Positions 1 through 8,625 of a stretch of DNA of 64,000 bases are shown in pieces (the stretch's first letter is position 1; the number at the start of each line of letters is the position of its first letter). The notes beneath the pieces were generated by a model that did not search any database, was not told the DNA's origin, and saw nothing but the letters and a program-made list of their open reading frames with translations. The translations under genes were made by a program, and so were the position numbers. Origin of the DNA: Romboutsia_C sp015668195 (GTDB lineage Bacteria; Bacillota; Clostridia; Peptostreptococcales; Peptostreptococcaceae); contig NZ_JADPFC010000001.1 in assembly GCF_015668195.1 (NCBI RefSeq), positions 372,001 to 436,000 on the forward strand, read 5' to 3'.

Positions 1-1
1 T

Positions 2-460
2 ATAACAAATCTAAGACTAGGAGAAGCTATACTTCTTGGAAAAGAAGCTGCATATGGAAACTTCATAGAAGAAACATATCATGATAGTTTTAAATTATAT
101 TGTGAAATTATAGAAATAAAGGATAAACCATCAATGCCAATAGGAGAAATAGGTAAAGATGCTTTTGGAAAAGTACCTCATTATGAGGATAATGGTATAA
201 TAAAAAGGGCGATAGTTGGCATAGGAAAGCAAGATATAGATATTGAATCAATAATTCCAACTGATGAAAATATACAAATAATAGGTGCAAGTTCTGACCA
301 TATGATATTAGATATAACAAACAGTGAAATTATATACAATATAGGAGATAGACTAGGGTTTGTAGTTACTAGTTATGGTGGAATATTAACAGCTTGTACA
401 AGTAATTATGTAGAAAAAAAAGCAGTATATAATTTAGGAACTCAAATACAACTGGCATAG
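2..460 (+). CDS. Ornithine/alanine racemase-family PLP enzyme, C-terminal part (partial at window edge)
   Basis: This is the last 152 codons of a gene that begins before the window; the frame is open from base 2. The visible part starts with a TNLRLGEAILLGKEAAYG stretch, typical of the fold-type III PLP racemases that clostridia use for ornithine or alanine. It ends in a beta domain containing GASSDHMILD and SYGGILTACTS. In the family these segments form the C-terminal half, which helps build the active site at the dimer interface. The PLP lysine lies upstream and is not visible. In amino-acid-fermenting clostridia the enzyme feeds D-ornithine into Stickland pathways, but substrate cannot be decided from this fragment. 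A strong hairpin terminator follows directly. Confidence 0.7.
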   Translation: MTNLRLGEAILLGKEAAYGNFIEETYHDSFKLYCEIIEIKDKPSMPIGEIGKDAFGKVPHYEDNGIIKRAIVGIGKQDIDIESIIPTDENIQIIGASSDHMILDITNSEIIYNIGDRLGFVVTSYGGILTACTSNYVEKKAVYNLGTQIQLA

Positions 461-462
461 AT

Positions 463-493
463 AAAAAAGCTATCTTTAAAGATAGCTTTTTTT
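463..493 (+). terminator. Rho-independent terminator after the racemase gene
   Basis: The stem AAAAAGCTATC pairs with GATAGCTTTTT around a TTTAAA loop and ends in a T run. It starts three bases after the stop codon. Confidence 0.85.
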
Positions 494-683
494 AATATTT
501 TAAAAAATAATACGAAGTAAATTAATAAATAATGAACTAATAAATAGATTTAGTAAATTTTTTAATAACAGATAAAGTCATTGAAATATTATGGAATATT
601 ATTAAAAATTTCAATTATATAGTGAAAAGTGATATAATACTACATAAAGTATGTTTAGGAATCAAACTAAAATGGAGGTAATT

Positions 684-2834
684 ATGAAAAATTCCATTAA
701 AATTTTTAAGACAGATATGAAGAATTTAATTAAAAATCCTATAGCTTTAATAATAGTTGTAGGACTATGCTTCATACCATCGTTGTATGCATGGGTAAAT
801 ATAAAAGCTTGTTGGAACCCATATGAAAATACTAGTACAGTTCCAATTGCTATAGTAAACAATGATAAGGGAACGACTCTAGATGGTAAAAAATTAAATG
901 TTGGAGACGATGTTATAAGTGAACTCAAGAAAAACAAGCAAATTGGGTGGAAATTCGTTGATTCTAAAAAGGGAAATATGGGAGTATTAGATGGAAGCTA
1001 TTATGCAATGATAGAAATACCTAGTGATTTTTCAAAGGACTTAACTAGTGTTACAAGTGGAAAACCTATAAAGCCAACTATTATTTATAAAGTAAACACT
1101 AAATCAAATCCAGTAGCAGGTAAGATAACAGAGGTCGCTGAGGAAACACTTGTAAATGAGATTAACTCAAATTTTATAGCTACTGTAAATAAAACTGTAT
1201 TTTCTTCATTAAATACATATGGAAAAGATATTGAAAATAGTAAAGATAAAATATTAGAATTAAAAAAAGCTATAATAGGTTTAGATGAACATATGGATGT
1301 TATCAATTTTATACTTGATAGTGTCAATAGTAATTCTAAGAATTTAGCTATATATTTAAAAAGTATACAAAATACACTACCACAAGTTACAGATGGTTTA
1401 AATGCAGTATCTAATAATAATCTGAATACAAGTAAAAGTATAGAAAACATAAAAGAAAATTTAAATAGCTCATTTAATGGTATTAAATCAACTTTAGATC
1501 AGATTAATAATGAAAATAATCAGACAAAAGATATAATAAGTAATATTAATAATAATTCTGGTAGTATTTCAAAAGATGATGTAGCATCGTCTATATCACA
1601 GTTAAGAAATCAAATTAATAATACAAAAAATCAAATAGATTCAATTATTAAATATTTAGAAGAGTTCAATAAAGTTAAGCCAAATAATAATATAAATAAA
1701 TTAATCGATGAGTTAAATAAAATAGAAGATGAATTAAGTAATCAACAAAAAAATCTAGGAAATCTTCAAAATCAACTAGATGGATCAATAGAATCTATGA
1801 AAAATACATTAAATTCTATAAATTCAACTGCAAGTAATTTATCAAGTAATGTAAATAATGCAATAAATTCATATGATTCTAAGGTTAGACCTGCATTAAA
1901 TAATACTGCAGATAGTTTAGTAAGTGCTACTAAAAATGCATCTACACTAGTAGATAGTTCCAAGGGATTAGTTAAAGCTTTAAATGATGTATTAGGTTAT
2001 GTATCTAAAGGAAGTAACTTAACTGCAGAAATGTCTAAAGACTTAGATTCTAAGTTAAATCAATTTAAAGATACTATACATATATTAAGTACAGAATTAA
2101 AAAAAGTTAATGATGATGATTTAAATTCTATAATAGCAATACTTCAGAGCAAGCCACAACTTATGGGAAATTACATATCTAATCCATTTAATTTAAAATC
2201 AGAGCCAATATATCCTATTGATAACTATGGATCTGGTATGGCACCTATATATACAACACTTGCACTATGGGTTGGTGGATTAGTACTTACATCTCTTCTT
2301 ACAACGGAAGTAGATAAATTCAAAGAATTAAGTATAAAAGAAAAGTATGTTGGAAAGATGATTACATTTGTATTTTTAGCAATGATACAAGGTTTTATAG
2401 TAGGACTTGGAGATAAACTTGTACTTGGTGTTCAAACTGAGAGTATAGGATTATTTATATTTACTACGGTACTTTCATCAGCAGTATTTGCAATTATTTT
2501 ATATACATTAGTTTCTCTATTTGGAAACATAGGAAAAGCAATAGGTATAGTGCTTATGGTTATACAAATTGCTGGGTCTGGAGGAACTTATCCTATACAA
2601 GTAGATCCTTTAATATTTAGAATAATGCAACCATTTTTCCCATTTACATATACATTAAGCAACTTAAGAGAAGCTATAGCAGGCCCACTTTTAAGTACTG
2701 TTATGTTTAATGTGTCTATACTTATAGTATTTGGAGGAATAGCTATAGTTATAGGATATTTACTTAAAGAAAAGCTTAATAAATCAGTTAGAAAATTTGA
2801 AAAAGAATTTAAAGAATCTGGTTTATCAGAATAA
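684..2834 (+). CDS. YhgE/Pip family membrane protein, first of a tandem pair
   Basis: The product is 716 aa. An N-terminal membrane helix (about residues 18-40, with FIPSLYAWVNIKACWNPY) is followed by the conserved YhgE/Pip extracytoplasmic part (IAIVNNDKG). Then comes a long Asn/Ser/Lys-rich coiled-coil region (about 160-500) and five or six C-terminal membrane helices (about 518-705) of ABC-2 permease type. The family includes the phage-infection protein Pip and YhgE; no transport substrate is established. I start it at 684 because AATGGAGGT sits just upstream; an in-frame ATG at 651 has no ribosome site. It lies 16 bases before its paralogue, so the two are probably co-transcribed. Confidence 0.88.
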   Translation: MKNSIKIFKTDMKNLIKNPIALIIVVGLCFIPSLYAWVNIKACWNPYENTSTVPIAIVNNDKGTTLDGKKLNVGDDVISELKKNKQIGWKFVDSKKGNMGVLDGSYYAMIEIPSDFSKDLTSVTSGKPIKPTIIYKVNTKSNPVAGKITEVAEETLVNEINSNFIATVNKTVFSSLNTYGKDIENSKDKILELKKAIIGLDEHMDVINFILDSVNSNSKNLAIYLKSIQNTLPQVTDGLNAVSNNNLNTSKSIENIKENLNSSFNGIKSTLDQINNENNQTKDIISNINNNSGSISKDDVASSISQLRNQINNTKNQIDSIIKYLEEFNKVKPNNNINKLIDELNKIEDELSNQQKNLGNLQNQLDGSIESMKNTLNSINSTASNLSSNVNNAINSYDSKVRPALNNTADSLVSATKNASTLVDSSKGLVKALNDVLGYVSKGSNLTAEMSKDLDSKLNQFKDTIHILSTELKKVNDDDLNSIIAILQSKPQLMGNYISNPFNLKSEPIYPIDNYGSGMAPIYTTLALWVGGLVLTSLLTTEVDKFKELSIKEKYVGKMITFVFLAMIQGFIVGLGDKLVLGVQTESIGLFIFTTVLSSAVFAIILYTLVSLFGNIGKAIGIVLMVIQIAGSGGTYPIQVDPLIFRIMQPFFPFTYTLSNLREAIAGPLLSTVMFNVSILIVFGGIAIVIGYLLKEKLNKSVRKFEKEFKESGLSE

Positions 2835-2850
2835 TTATAGAGGTGAACAT

Positions 2851-5001
2851 ATGAAAAAGATTTTTAAAATTTATTTAAGAGATTTAAAAAATATATTAAC
2901 TATTAAGTCAGCCTTTATAATAATTGGAGGACTTTGTTTGATACCATCATTATATGCCTGGGTTAATATAAAGGCTTGTTGGAATCCATATGCAAATACA
3001 TCAAATCTTCCAGTAGCTGTAATAAATCAAGATGAGGGAACATCTATAAATGGAAAGTTTATAAATGTAGGAGATGAGATAGTTAAAGAACTTAAAAAGA
3101 ATCATGATATAGGATGGCAGTTTGTGGACAATTGGCAAGGAAATTATCAGTTAAATGAAGGGAAATTCTATGCATTAATTGAAATACCACCTGATTTTTC
3201 TAAAGATTTGTCAACGCTTACAACGAAAGACCCTCAAAAGCCAAATATTATATATAAGGCTAATGAAAAAGTTAATGCAATAGCTACTAAAATTACAGAT
3301 GTCGCTAAAGATAAGTTAGTAGAAGAAATCAAAGCTAATTTTGTTGATACAGTAAACAAAGAGGCATTTTCATTTTTATCAACATTAGGGGTAAAACTAG
3401 AAGACAATAAACCACAAATAATAGAATTAAAAAATACTTTAGATAGTACATATAACAATTTAGAGAAAATAAATAATTATGTAAAAGAAGCAAATTCTCA
3501 TGCAAATACACTTAAAAAGTATTTAAATAATACAAAAGGAAATCTTCCTCAGATAAAAAAAGAAATAAATAGTCTTCAAGATGTAGTAAAAAATAGTAAA
3601 AATTTAGTATTAGCCACAAAGGATAGTGTGAATAATGCATCAGAAAATATTAATAATAATATGAATACTATAAATAATATAAATACTAAATTACAAAATG
3701 AAATTGATAAGTTAAAAAATATAAATGATGGTTCTTCAATTGAAAATGTAGAAAATACTATAGAATCAATATTAAAACTAATCTCAACTATGGAAACTAC
3801 AATAGATAAAGTTATAAGTGACCTTGAAAATATAAATAGCAAACATGAAAGTTCTAAGACACAAAACATAATAGATTCACTTAATGCTTTAAAAACTATA
3901 CTTTCTTCAGAAAAAGATAAATTAGGCGAGGTAAAATCAATAATTGAAGAGGGAGCAACTAAAGATCAAATAGATGAACAACTTAATTCTCTATCAGAAT
4001 TAGTAAACTCATTTAACAATAAACTAAACTTAACAAATACTATATTTACATCTAACATATCTAATATTTTAGATAGTGTAGGAAATGCTATGATTTCTAG
4101 TTCTTCTGATATAAACAACATATTAGAAAGTATAAATGTTATAATACCTCAAATAGATGCACTTTCTACTTATGGTATATCAAGTAGTGATGTTTTTGTA
4201 AAACAAGCAGGCAATATATCAAAGGAACTTAATAAGTTTGAAGATGATTTAGACAAGTTAGTAGAGAAAACTAAGATATTAACAGATGCAAATTTAGATA
4301 AATTAATTTCAACGCTAGATAAAAATTCAAAAGACATAGCGTCTTTTATATCATCACCTGTTAATGTTAAGACAGAGGAGTTATATAAGGCTGGAATATT
4401 TGGAGTAGCTTTAATGCCGTTTTACTCAGTACTTGCAATATGGGTAGGGGCACTTTTATCTACATCTTTACTTACAACAGAGTGTGAAGAATTAGATGGA
4501 GAAAAGACTAATTTAGTTCAAAAACATTTTGGAAAAATGCTTACATTTATGACAGTATCACTAATACAGTCTTTAATAATTGCAACTGGAAATATATTTA
4601 TATTTGCTAAACCTGTTAGTATACCTTTAATATATTTATTTACTATAGTATCTTCTGTACTATTTACTACAATTATATTTACATTGGTTTCTTTATTTGG
4701 AAACTTAGGTAAAGCTATAGCCATAGTTATTATGGTCTTCCAAATAGCAGGTTCTGGTGGGATATATCCTATACAAACTAACCCCAAAATATTTGAAATA
4801 TTAGAACCATTTTGGCCATTTACTTATGCTATAGATGGATTTAGGGAAGCTATAGCAGGACCTAGCATGAAAAATGTATATTATGATTTATCTATGCTTG
4901 CAGTATTTTTTGTGATATTTTTATCTTTAGTAATATTTAAAAAGACTTTCCACAAAATGACTGAATTTATGAATAATAAATTTAAGGAATCTGGATTATA
5001 G
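2851..5001 (+). CDS. YhgE/Pip family membrane protein, second of a tandem pair
   Basis: This is the paralogue of the preceding gene, and with this start it is also 716 aa. It has the same plan: an N-terminal helix with LIPSLYAWVNIKACWNPY, an AVINQDEG motif, a long coiled-coil middle, and a C-terminal multi-helix domain with FGNLGKAIAIVIMVFQIAGS. The start at 2851 follows AGAGGTGAACAT; a longer in-frame ORF from 2797 would overlap the upstream gene and lacks a ribosome site. The ends are well conserved between the two copies while the coiled-coil middle has diverged. This suggests conserved membrane ends with different extracellular stalks. Function is not established; a hetero-oligomer is possible but inferred. 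Confidence 0.87.
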   Translation: MKKIFKIYLRDLKNILTIKSAFIIIGGLCLIPSLYAWVNIKACWNPYANTSNLPVAVINQDEGTSINGKFINVGDEIVKELKKNHDIGWQFVDNWQGNYQLNEGKFYALIEIPPDFSKDLSTLTTKDPQKPNIIYKANEKVNAIATKITDVAKDKLVEEIKANFVDTVNKEAFSFLSTLGVKLEDNKPQIIELKNTLDSTYNNLEKINNYVKEANSHANTLKKYLNNTKGNLPQIKKEINSLQDVVKNSKNLVLATKDSVNNASENINNNMNTINNINTKLQNEIDKLKNINDGSSIENVENTIESILKLISTMETTIDKVISDLENINSKHESSKTQNIIDSLNALKTILSSEKDKLGEVKSIIEEGATKDQIDEQLNSLSELVNSFNNKLNLTNTIFTSNISNILDSVGNAMISSSSDINNILESINVIIPQIDALSTYGISSSDVFVKQAGNISKELNKFEDDLDKLVEKTKILTDANLDKLISTLDKNSKDIASFISSPVNVKTEELYKAGIFGVALMPFYSVLAIWVGALLSTSLLTTECEELDGEKTNLVQKHFGKMLTFMTVSLIQSLIIATGNIFIFAKPVSIPLIYLFTIVSSVLFTTIIFTLVSLFGNLGKAIAIVIMVFQIAGSGGIYPIQTNPKIFEILEPFWPFTYAIDGFREAIAGPSMKNVYYDLSMLAVFFVIFLSLVIFKKTFHKMTEFMNNKFKESGL

Positions 5002-5089
5002 TTAAAAACAAAAAATGTAATTTAATTAAATAGTACTTAGAAATATCTTTATAGGTTGTATAAAATGATAATTATTTAACGATAAACTG

Positions 5090-5118
5090 TTGAATTGTTT
5101 TTATACAATTAGTAAAAT
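5090..5118 (+). promoter_or_regulatory. Probable sigma-A promoter of the mini zinc-ribbon gene
   Basis: TTGAAT and TAAAAT are separated by 17 bases, about 34 bases before the ATG at 5152. A ten-base inverted repeat, TTGTATAAAA (5056-5065) with TTTTATACAA (5099-5108), overlaps it and could be an operator or a weak terminator for the YhgE pair. Confidence 0.5.
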
Positions 5119-5151
5119 AATATTTATAACAAACATTAAGGAAGTGACATT

Positions 5152-5316
5152 ATGAATAAAGATTATTATTGTCCAAATTGTAAATCTAAACTAGATGTAC
5201 TAGATGGATGAGGTACTATTAATTATTATTGCATGGAGTGCAATATGCTTATATCTAGAAAAAAGATATTAACTAAAGAAGAATTAGAAAGTAAAGATAT
5301 AGAAAATAAAGAATAA
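5152..5316 (+). CDS. Mini zinc-ribbon protein with in-frame TGA at codon 20 (candidate selenoprotein or nonsense-mutated gene)
   Basis: The frame runs from an ATG preceded by AAGGAAGTG to TAA at 5314-5316: 54 codons if the TGA at 5209-5211 is read through. The translation has CPNC at residues 7-10, the TGA at 20 followed by GTINYYC, then CMEC, then a LISRKKILTKEEL tail. From memory this resembles the C-terminal half of YfgJ-type zinc ribbons, where a conserved Cys stands immediately before Gly at the TGA position. Coding character, the zinc motif and the tail continue intact after the TGA. A seven-base-pair hairpin lies 3' of it at a distance suited to a bacterial SECIS. A single TGT/TGC-to-TGA mutation gives the same picture, so Sec decoding is a hypothesis. 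Without readthrough only a 19-residue peptide is made. Confidence 0.6.
5227..5245 (+). promoter_or_regulatory. SECIS-like hairpin 3' of the in-frame TGA
   Basis: TATTGCA (5227-5233) pairs perfectly with TGCAATA (5239-5245) around the loop TGGAG. The loop begins 22 nt after the TGA and has G at its second position. This matches the general bacterial SECIS rule: an apical loop roughly 16-37 nt from UGA with a G among its first bases. The stem is built from Cys codons written TGC rather than the TGT used for the first two Cys of the gene. Confidence 0.4.
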
Positions 5317-5352
5317 AAATGCCTAGAGGAGATATCTCCTTTAGGCATTTTT
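5316..5352. terminator. Bidirectional terminator between the zinc-ribbon and helicase genes
   Basis: AAAATGCCTA pairs with TTAGGCATTTT, with an inner GGAGATATCTCC stem, and there are T runs on both strands. It lies between convergent genes. Confidence 0.85.
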
Positions 5353-5384
5353 ATATAAATGTACATTACTATTATATGCTATTT

Positions 5385-6497
5385 TTAATTATTATCTATT
5401 TCTCTTCTTGGTATAGAATATTTTATATCATTTTCTATTTGCTCTAAATACTTTTCATCCTTTGGAGCAACAAATAGACAAGTATAGCCCTTTTCCCCAG
5501 CTCTACCAGTTCTACCTATACGATGTATGTAGTCTTCTGAAGTTTCTGGTATATCATAGTTATATACATGAGTAACACCAGTAACATCAATACCTCTAGA
5601 TGCAACATCAGTAGCTATAAGATATTGTATATCTGCATTTCTAAAAGATTTCATAATTCTTTCACGCTTTGATTGAGGAATATCGCTGTGAAGTTTAGCA
5701 CAATTATAACCTCTTTGGCAAAGTGCTTCATCTAAAGCATCTACTCTTCTTTTAGTTCTACAAAATATTATAGCTAAAAAAGGATTATCTTTATCAAGAA
5801 CAGAACATAGTGCATCTTGTTTTCTTCTATCTGTAGTTTCTACAACTTCTTGATTTATATTTTCAAGAGTTATTTCTTCTTTTTCTATAGATACAACAAC
5901 AGGATCTGTCATATATCTATAAGCTAATTTTTTAACTTGTGAGTTCATAGTTGCTGAAAAACATAAAGTTTGACGCTTTTTAGGAACTTCTTTTAATATA
6001 GCCTCAACTTCATTTTTAAATCCCATAAATAACATTTGATCAGCTTCATCTAGAACAAAAGTTTTTAATTTACTAAGGTTTACAGTTTTTCTATCTAAAT
6101 GGTCTAAGAGTCTTCCAGGTGTAGCTATTATAAGATGTATATCCCCTTTTAATTTTTTTAATTGACCTGCTATATCTTTTCCACCATAAGCAGATAATAC
6201 ATTTATATTTTTACCTTTTGAAAGTTCCATAGCTTGTTCAGTTATTTGAATAGCCAACTCTCTTGTTGGTGATAAGATAAGCGATTGAACATAGCTAGCT
6301 TTTGGATTTATATTTTCAAATATAGGAAGCAAAAAAGCTAGGGTTTTTCCAGTACCAGTTTGAGCTTCTGCTATAACGTCTTTTCCAGATTTAATAAATC
6401 CAATACTTTCACTTTGTATAGGTGTGGGAGAAGTTATCCCCTTATTTTTAAGTACATTTACGATTTCTTCGCTAATTCCAAGTTCTTTAAAATTCAT
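5385..6497 (-). CDS. DEAD-box ATP-dependent RNA helicase
   Basis: The 370 aa protein is a nearly minimal helicase core. It has a Q motif near the start (FKELGI ... TPIQ), Walker A AQTGTGKT (45-52), PTRELA, TPGR, DEAD (about 150), SAT (about 181), and the C-lobe motif HRIGRTGR (about 328). Such enzymes remodel RNA in ribosome assembly, cold adaptation or mRNA decay. There is almost no C-terminal extension, unlike CshA or DbpA, so I assign no symbol. An AAGAGGT ribosome site precedes the ATG. The leader holds a locally GC-rich stretch (about 6529-6557) in otherwise very AT-rich sequence. Confidence 0.93.
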   Translation of the reverse strand: MNFKELGISEEIVNVLKNKGITSPTPIQSESIGFIKSGKDVIAEAQTGTGKTLAFLLPIFENINPKASYVQSLILSPTRELAIQITEQAMELSKGKNINVLSAYGGKDIAGQLKKLKGDIHLIIATPGRLLDHLDRKTVNLSKLKTFVLDEADQMLFMGFKNEVEAILKEVPKKRQTLCFSATMNSQVKKLAYRYMTDPVVVSIEKEEITLENINQEVVETTDRRKQDALCSVLDKDNPFLAIIFCRTKRRVDALDEALCQRGYNCAKLHSDIPQSKRERIMKSFRNADIQYLIATDVASRGIDVTGVTHVYNYDIPETSEDYIHRIGRTGRAGEKGYTCLFVAPKDEKYLEQIENDIKYSIPRREIDNN

Positions 6498-6772
6498 TAT
6501 ATATTACCTCTTAATATCTTTATAATTTGAGCAACGGATTTGACCGAAGCGGATTATTTATTTATATTTTCCATATTAATAAATAATATCATATAGTTAT
6601 AATTAATACTAATAATATTATTTATTAATACAAAATATTATTGTTAGTTTTATATATTAATGGGTATTAAATAAATAGTAATATGTATAAATATACAGAA
6701 CATTTTATAAATTATAATTAAAGTTGATTTATTTGAAGTATAGAAATATACTATAAATATAAAATAAAATAT

Positions 6773-6853
6773 TTGCTAGGGGTGCCGAAAGGCTGAGAGA
6801 CGAAATGTTAACCCTTGTACCTGATCTGGATAATACCAGCGTAGGAAAGCTTG
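6773..6853 (+). promoter_or_regulatory. TPP (THI-box) riboswitch aptamer
   Basis: The sequence carries the diagnostic TPP aptamer blocks in order: GGGGTGC, GGCTGAGA, ACCCTTGTACCTGATCTGG and TAATACCAGCGTAGGAA. It precedes thiamine genes. When thiamine pyrophosphate binds, such switches usually favour the downstream terminator hairpin, which is present here. Confidence 0.97.
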
Positions 6854-6890
6854 ATAATATATTATTATATTATATATTAAATTAGAAATT

Positions 6891-6924
6891 AAGGCTATAT
6901 TCCAATGTTGGGGTATAGCTTTTT
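6891..6924 (+). terminator. Riboswitch expression-platform terminator
   Basis: GGCTATATTCC pairs over eleven positions (including G-T pairs) with GGGGTATAGCT around AATGTT, followed by a T run. It lies 38 bases after the aptamer and 90 bases before thiD, so regulation is probably by premature termination. Confidence 0.85.
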
Positions 6925-7014
6925 AATTGCAAAAATATATGATATTGAAGTTAATTGAGAAGATAACAAGCTTTAGCAAATTAAATATTTAATAAATAAA
7001 AGGGAGAGAATCAT

Positions 7015-7821
7015 ATGAGAAATTACAAAGTACCTACACTGACAATAGCAGGTTCAGATTCATCTGGTGGAGCGGGTGTACAAGCTGATTTAAAAACATT
7101 TAGTGCAATAGGAACTTATGGTATGAGTGTTATAACAGCTATAACAGCCCAAAACACTAAAGGTGTATTTATGGTAGAAGACTTAAGTAAAGAGATAATT
7201 AAAAAACAGATAGAAGTTGTATTTGATGATATACGTCCAAAAGCTTTAAAAATAGGTATGGTATCTAGTGAAGAAATAATAAAAGAAATAGCAAAAACTT
7301 TAGATAAGTATAAGCCAGAAAATTTAGTAATTGATCCGGTAATGATTTCAAAGAGTGGATATTCATTACTTAAGCCAGAAGCAAAAAAAAGTATGATAGA
7401 TTATCTTATACCAATGGCTTACATAATAACACCAAATACACCAGAAGCAGAAGAAATAACAGGTATTAAAATAAATTCAGTTGAGGACATGAAATTAGCA
7501 GGTCAAAAAATACTAGAATTAGGGCCAAAGTTTGTGCTTATGAAGGGGGGACACCTAGACGGTGATGCTGTAGATATACTTATAGGTAAAGATGTATTTG
7601 AAGTATATAAGAGTGAAAGGCTGAATAGAAAAAACACACATGGAACAGGATGCACACTATCTTCAGCAATAACTGCACACTTAGCCTTAGGATATGATAT
7701 ATGTGAAAGTGTAAAAAGAAGTAAAGAGTATATAACTAATGCAATAAGATATAGTTTTGATATAGGAAATGGAGTAGGACCAGTTCATCATTTTTATGAA
7801 ATAGAAAACTTACAAAACTAA
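7015..7821 (+). CDS. thiD: Hydroxymethylpyrimidine / phosphomethylpyrimidine kinase
   Basis: The 268 aa ribokinase-fold enzyme phosphorylates HMP to HMP-P and then HMP-PP, the pyrimidine half of thiamine. It opens with TIAGSDSSGGAGVQADLKTF, the ThiD N-terminal signature, and carries the family's late nucleotide/anion-hole motif THGTGCTLSSAI near residue 210. It is the first gene after the TPP riboswitch, with a GGGAGAG ribosome site. thiM follows after 18 bases. No thiC is in the window, so the operon looks built for salvage of pyrimidine and thiazole precursors. Confidence 0.96.
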   Translation: MRNYKVPTLTIAGSDSSGGAGVQADLKTFSAIGTYGMSVITAITAQNTKGVFMVEDLSKEIIKKQIEVVFDDIRPKALKIGMVSSEEIIKEIAKTLDKYKPENLVIDPVMISKSGYSLLKPEAKKSMIDYLIPMAYIITPNTPEAEEITGIKINSVEDMKLAGQKILELGPKFVLMKGGHLDGDAVDILIGKDVFEVYKSERLNRKNTHGTGCTLSSAITAHLALGYDICESVKRSKEYITNAIRYSFDIGNGVGPVHHFYEIENLQN

Positions 7822-7839
7822 TATTTAGGGGGATAGAAT

Positions 7840-8625
7840 ATGTATAGTTTAATAAATAAAGTAAAAGAAGTTAATCCATTGGTGCTTCATTATACTAATG
7901 AAGTTACTATAAATGATTGTGCTAACATAACATTAGCACTAGGAGCAAGTCCTTTAATGAGTTTTTCATATGAGGAAGTAGAAGAAATAGTTCAGGTAGC
8001 AAGTTCAGTAGTTATAAATATAGGTACTATGAAATCTTCTAACTTAGAATTATTTTTACAAGCAGGTAAAATGGCCAATAAGTACAATAAACCTGTTATA
8101 CTTGACCCAGTAGGAGTATTTGCTACAAAAACTAGGGCAAATTTTGTAGAGAGATTATTAAATGAAGTAAAATTCACTGCAATAAAAGGAAACATAGCTG
8201 AAATAAAATATATAGGTGGATTTGATGTTAAAGGTAAGGGTGTTGACTCTTTTGATGATGACAAAAATATTGATGAAGCTATAAAAAAGATTGCCAATAA
8301 ATTAGAATGTGTAGTTTGTGCAACTGGAAAAGTAGATAGTGTAACTGATGGGAATAGAATAATAAAAATATATAATGGAACGAGTAAGTTAAAGTCTATA
8401 ACAGGTACAGGATGTATGAGTGCTAGTTTAATAGGATCATATCTTGGATGTACAAATAAAACTTTAGAGGCTATTTCTATGGGAATAATGACTATGAGTT
8501 TGTGTGGACAGCTAGCAGATAAAGAAAATATATCTATAGGAAATTTCAAAGTTGAACTTATGAATAATGTATATGACTTAGATGAAGAAAAGCTAAATAA
8601 ATTTGGAAAGGTTGAGATTATATAA
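7840..8625 (+). CDS. thiM: Hydroxyethylthiazole kinase
   Basis: The 261 aa ribokinase-like enzyme phosphorylates salvaged hydroxyethylthiazole. It shows NPLVLHYTNEVTINDCAN near the start, KPVILDPVGVFATK around residue 85, and ITGTGCMSASLIGSYLG near 187, all typical of ThiM. Its stop overlaps the tenA start by one base (TAATG), so the two are translationally coupled. It is second in the riboswitch-controlled operon. Confidence 0.96.
   Translation: MYSLINKVKEVNPLVLHYTNEVTINDCANITLALGASPLMSFSYEEVEEIVQVASSVVINIGTMKSSNLELFLQAGKMANKYNKPVILDPVGVFATKTRANFVERLLNEVKFTAIKGNIAEIKYIGGFDVKGKGVDSFDDDKNIDEAIKKIANKLECVVCATGKVDSVTDGNRIIKIYNGTSKLKSITGTGCMSASLIGSYLGCTNKTLEAISMGIMTMSLCGQLADKENISIGNFKVELMNNVYDLDEEKLNKFGKVEII

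Noticed and set aside
684..5001. Type VII secretion locus
   Set aside because: YhgE proteins resemble EsaA in plan, but no WXG100, EssB or EssC gene is present in the window.
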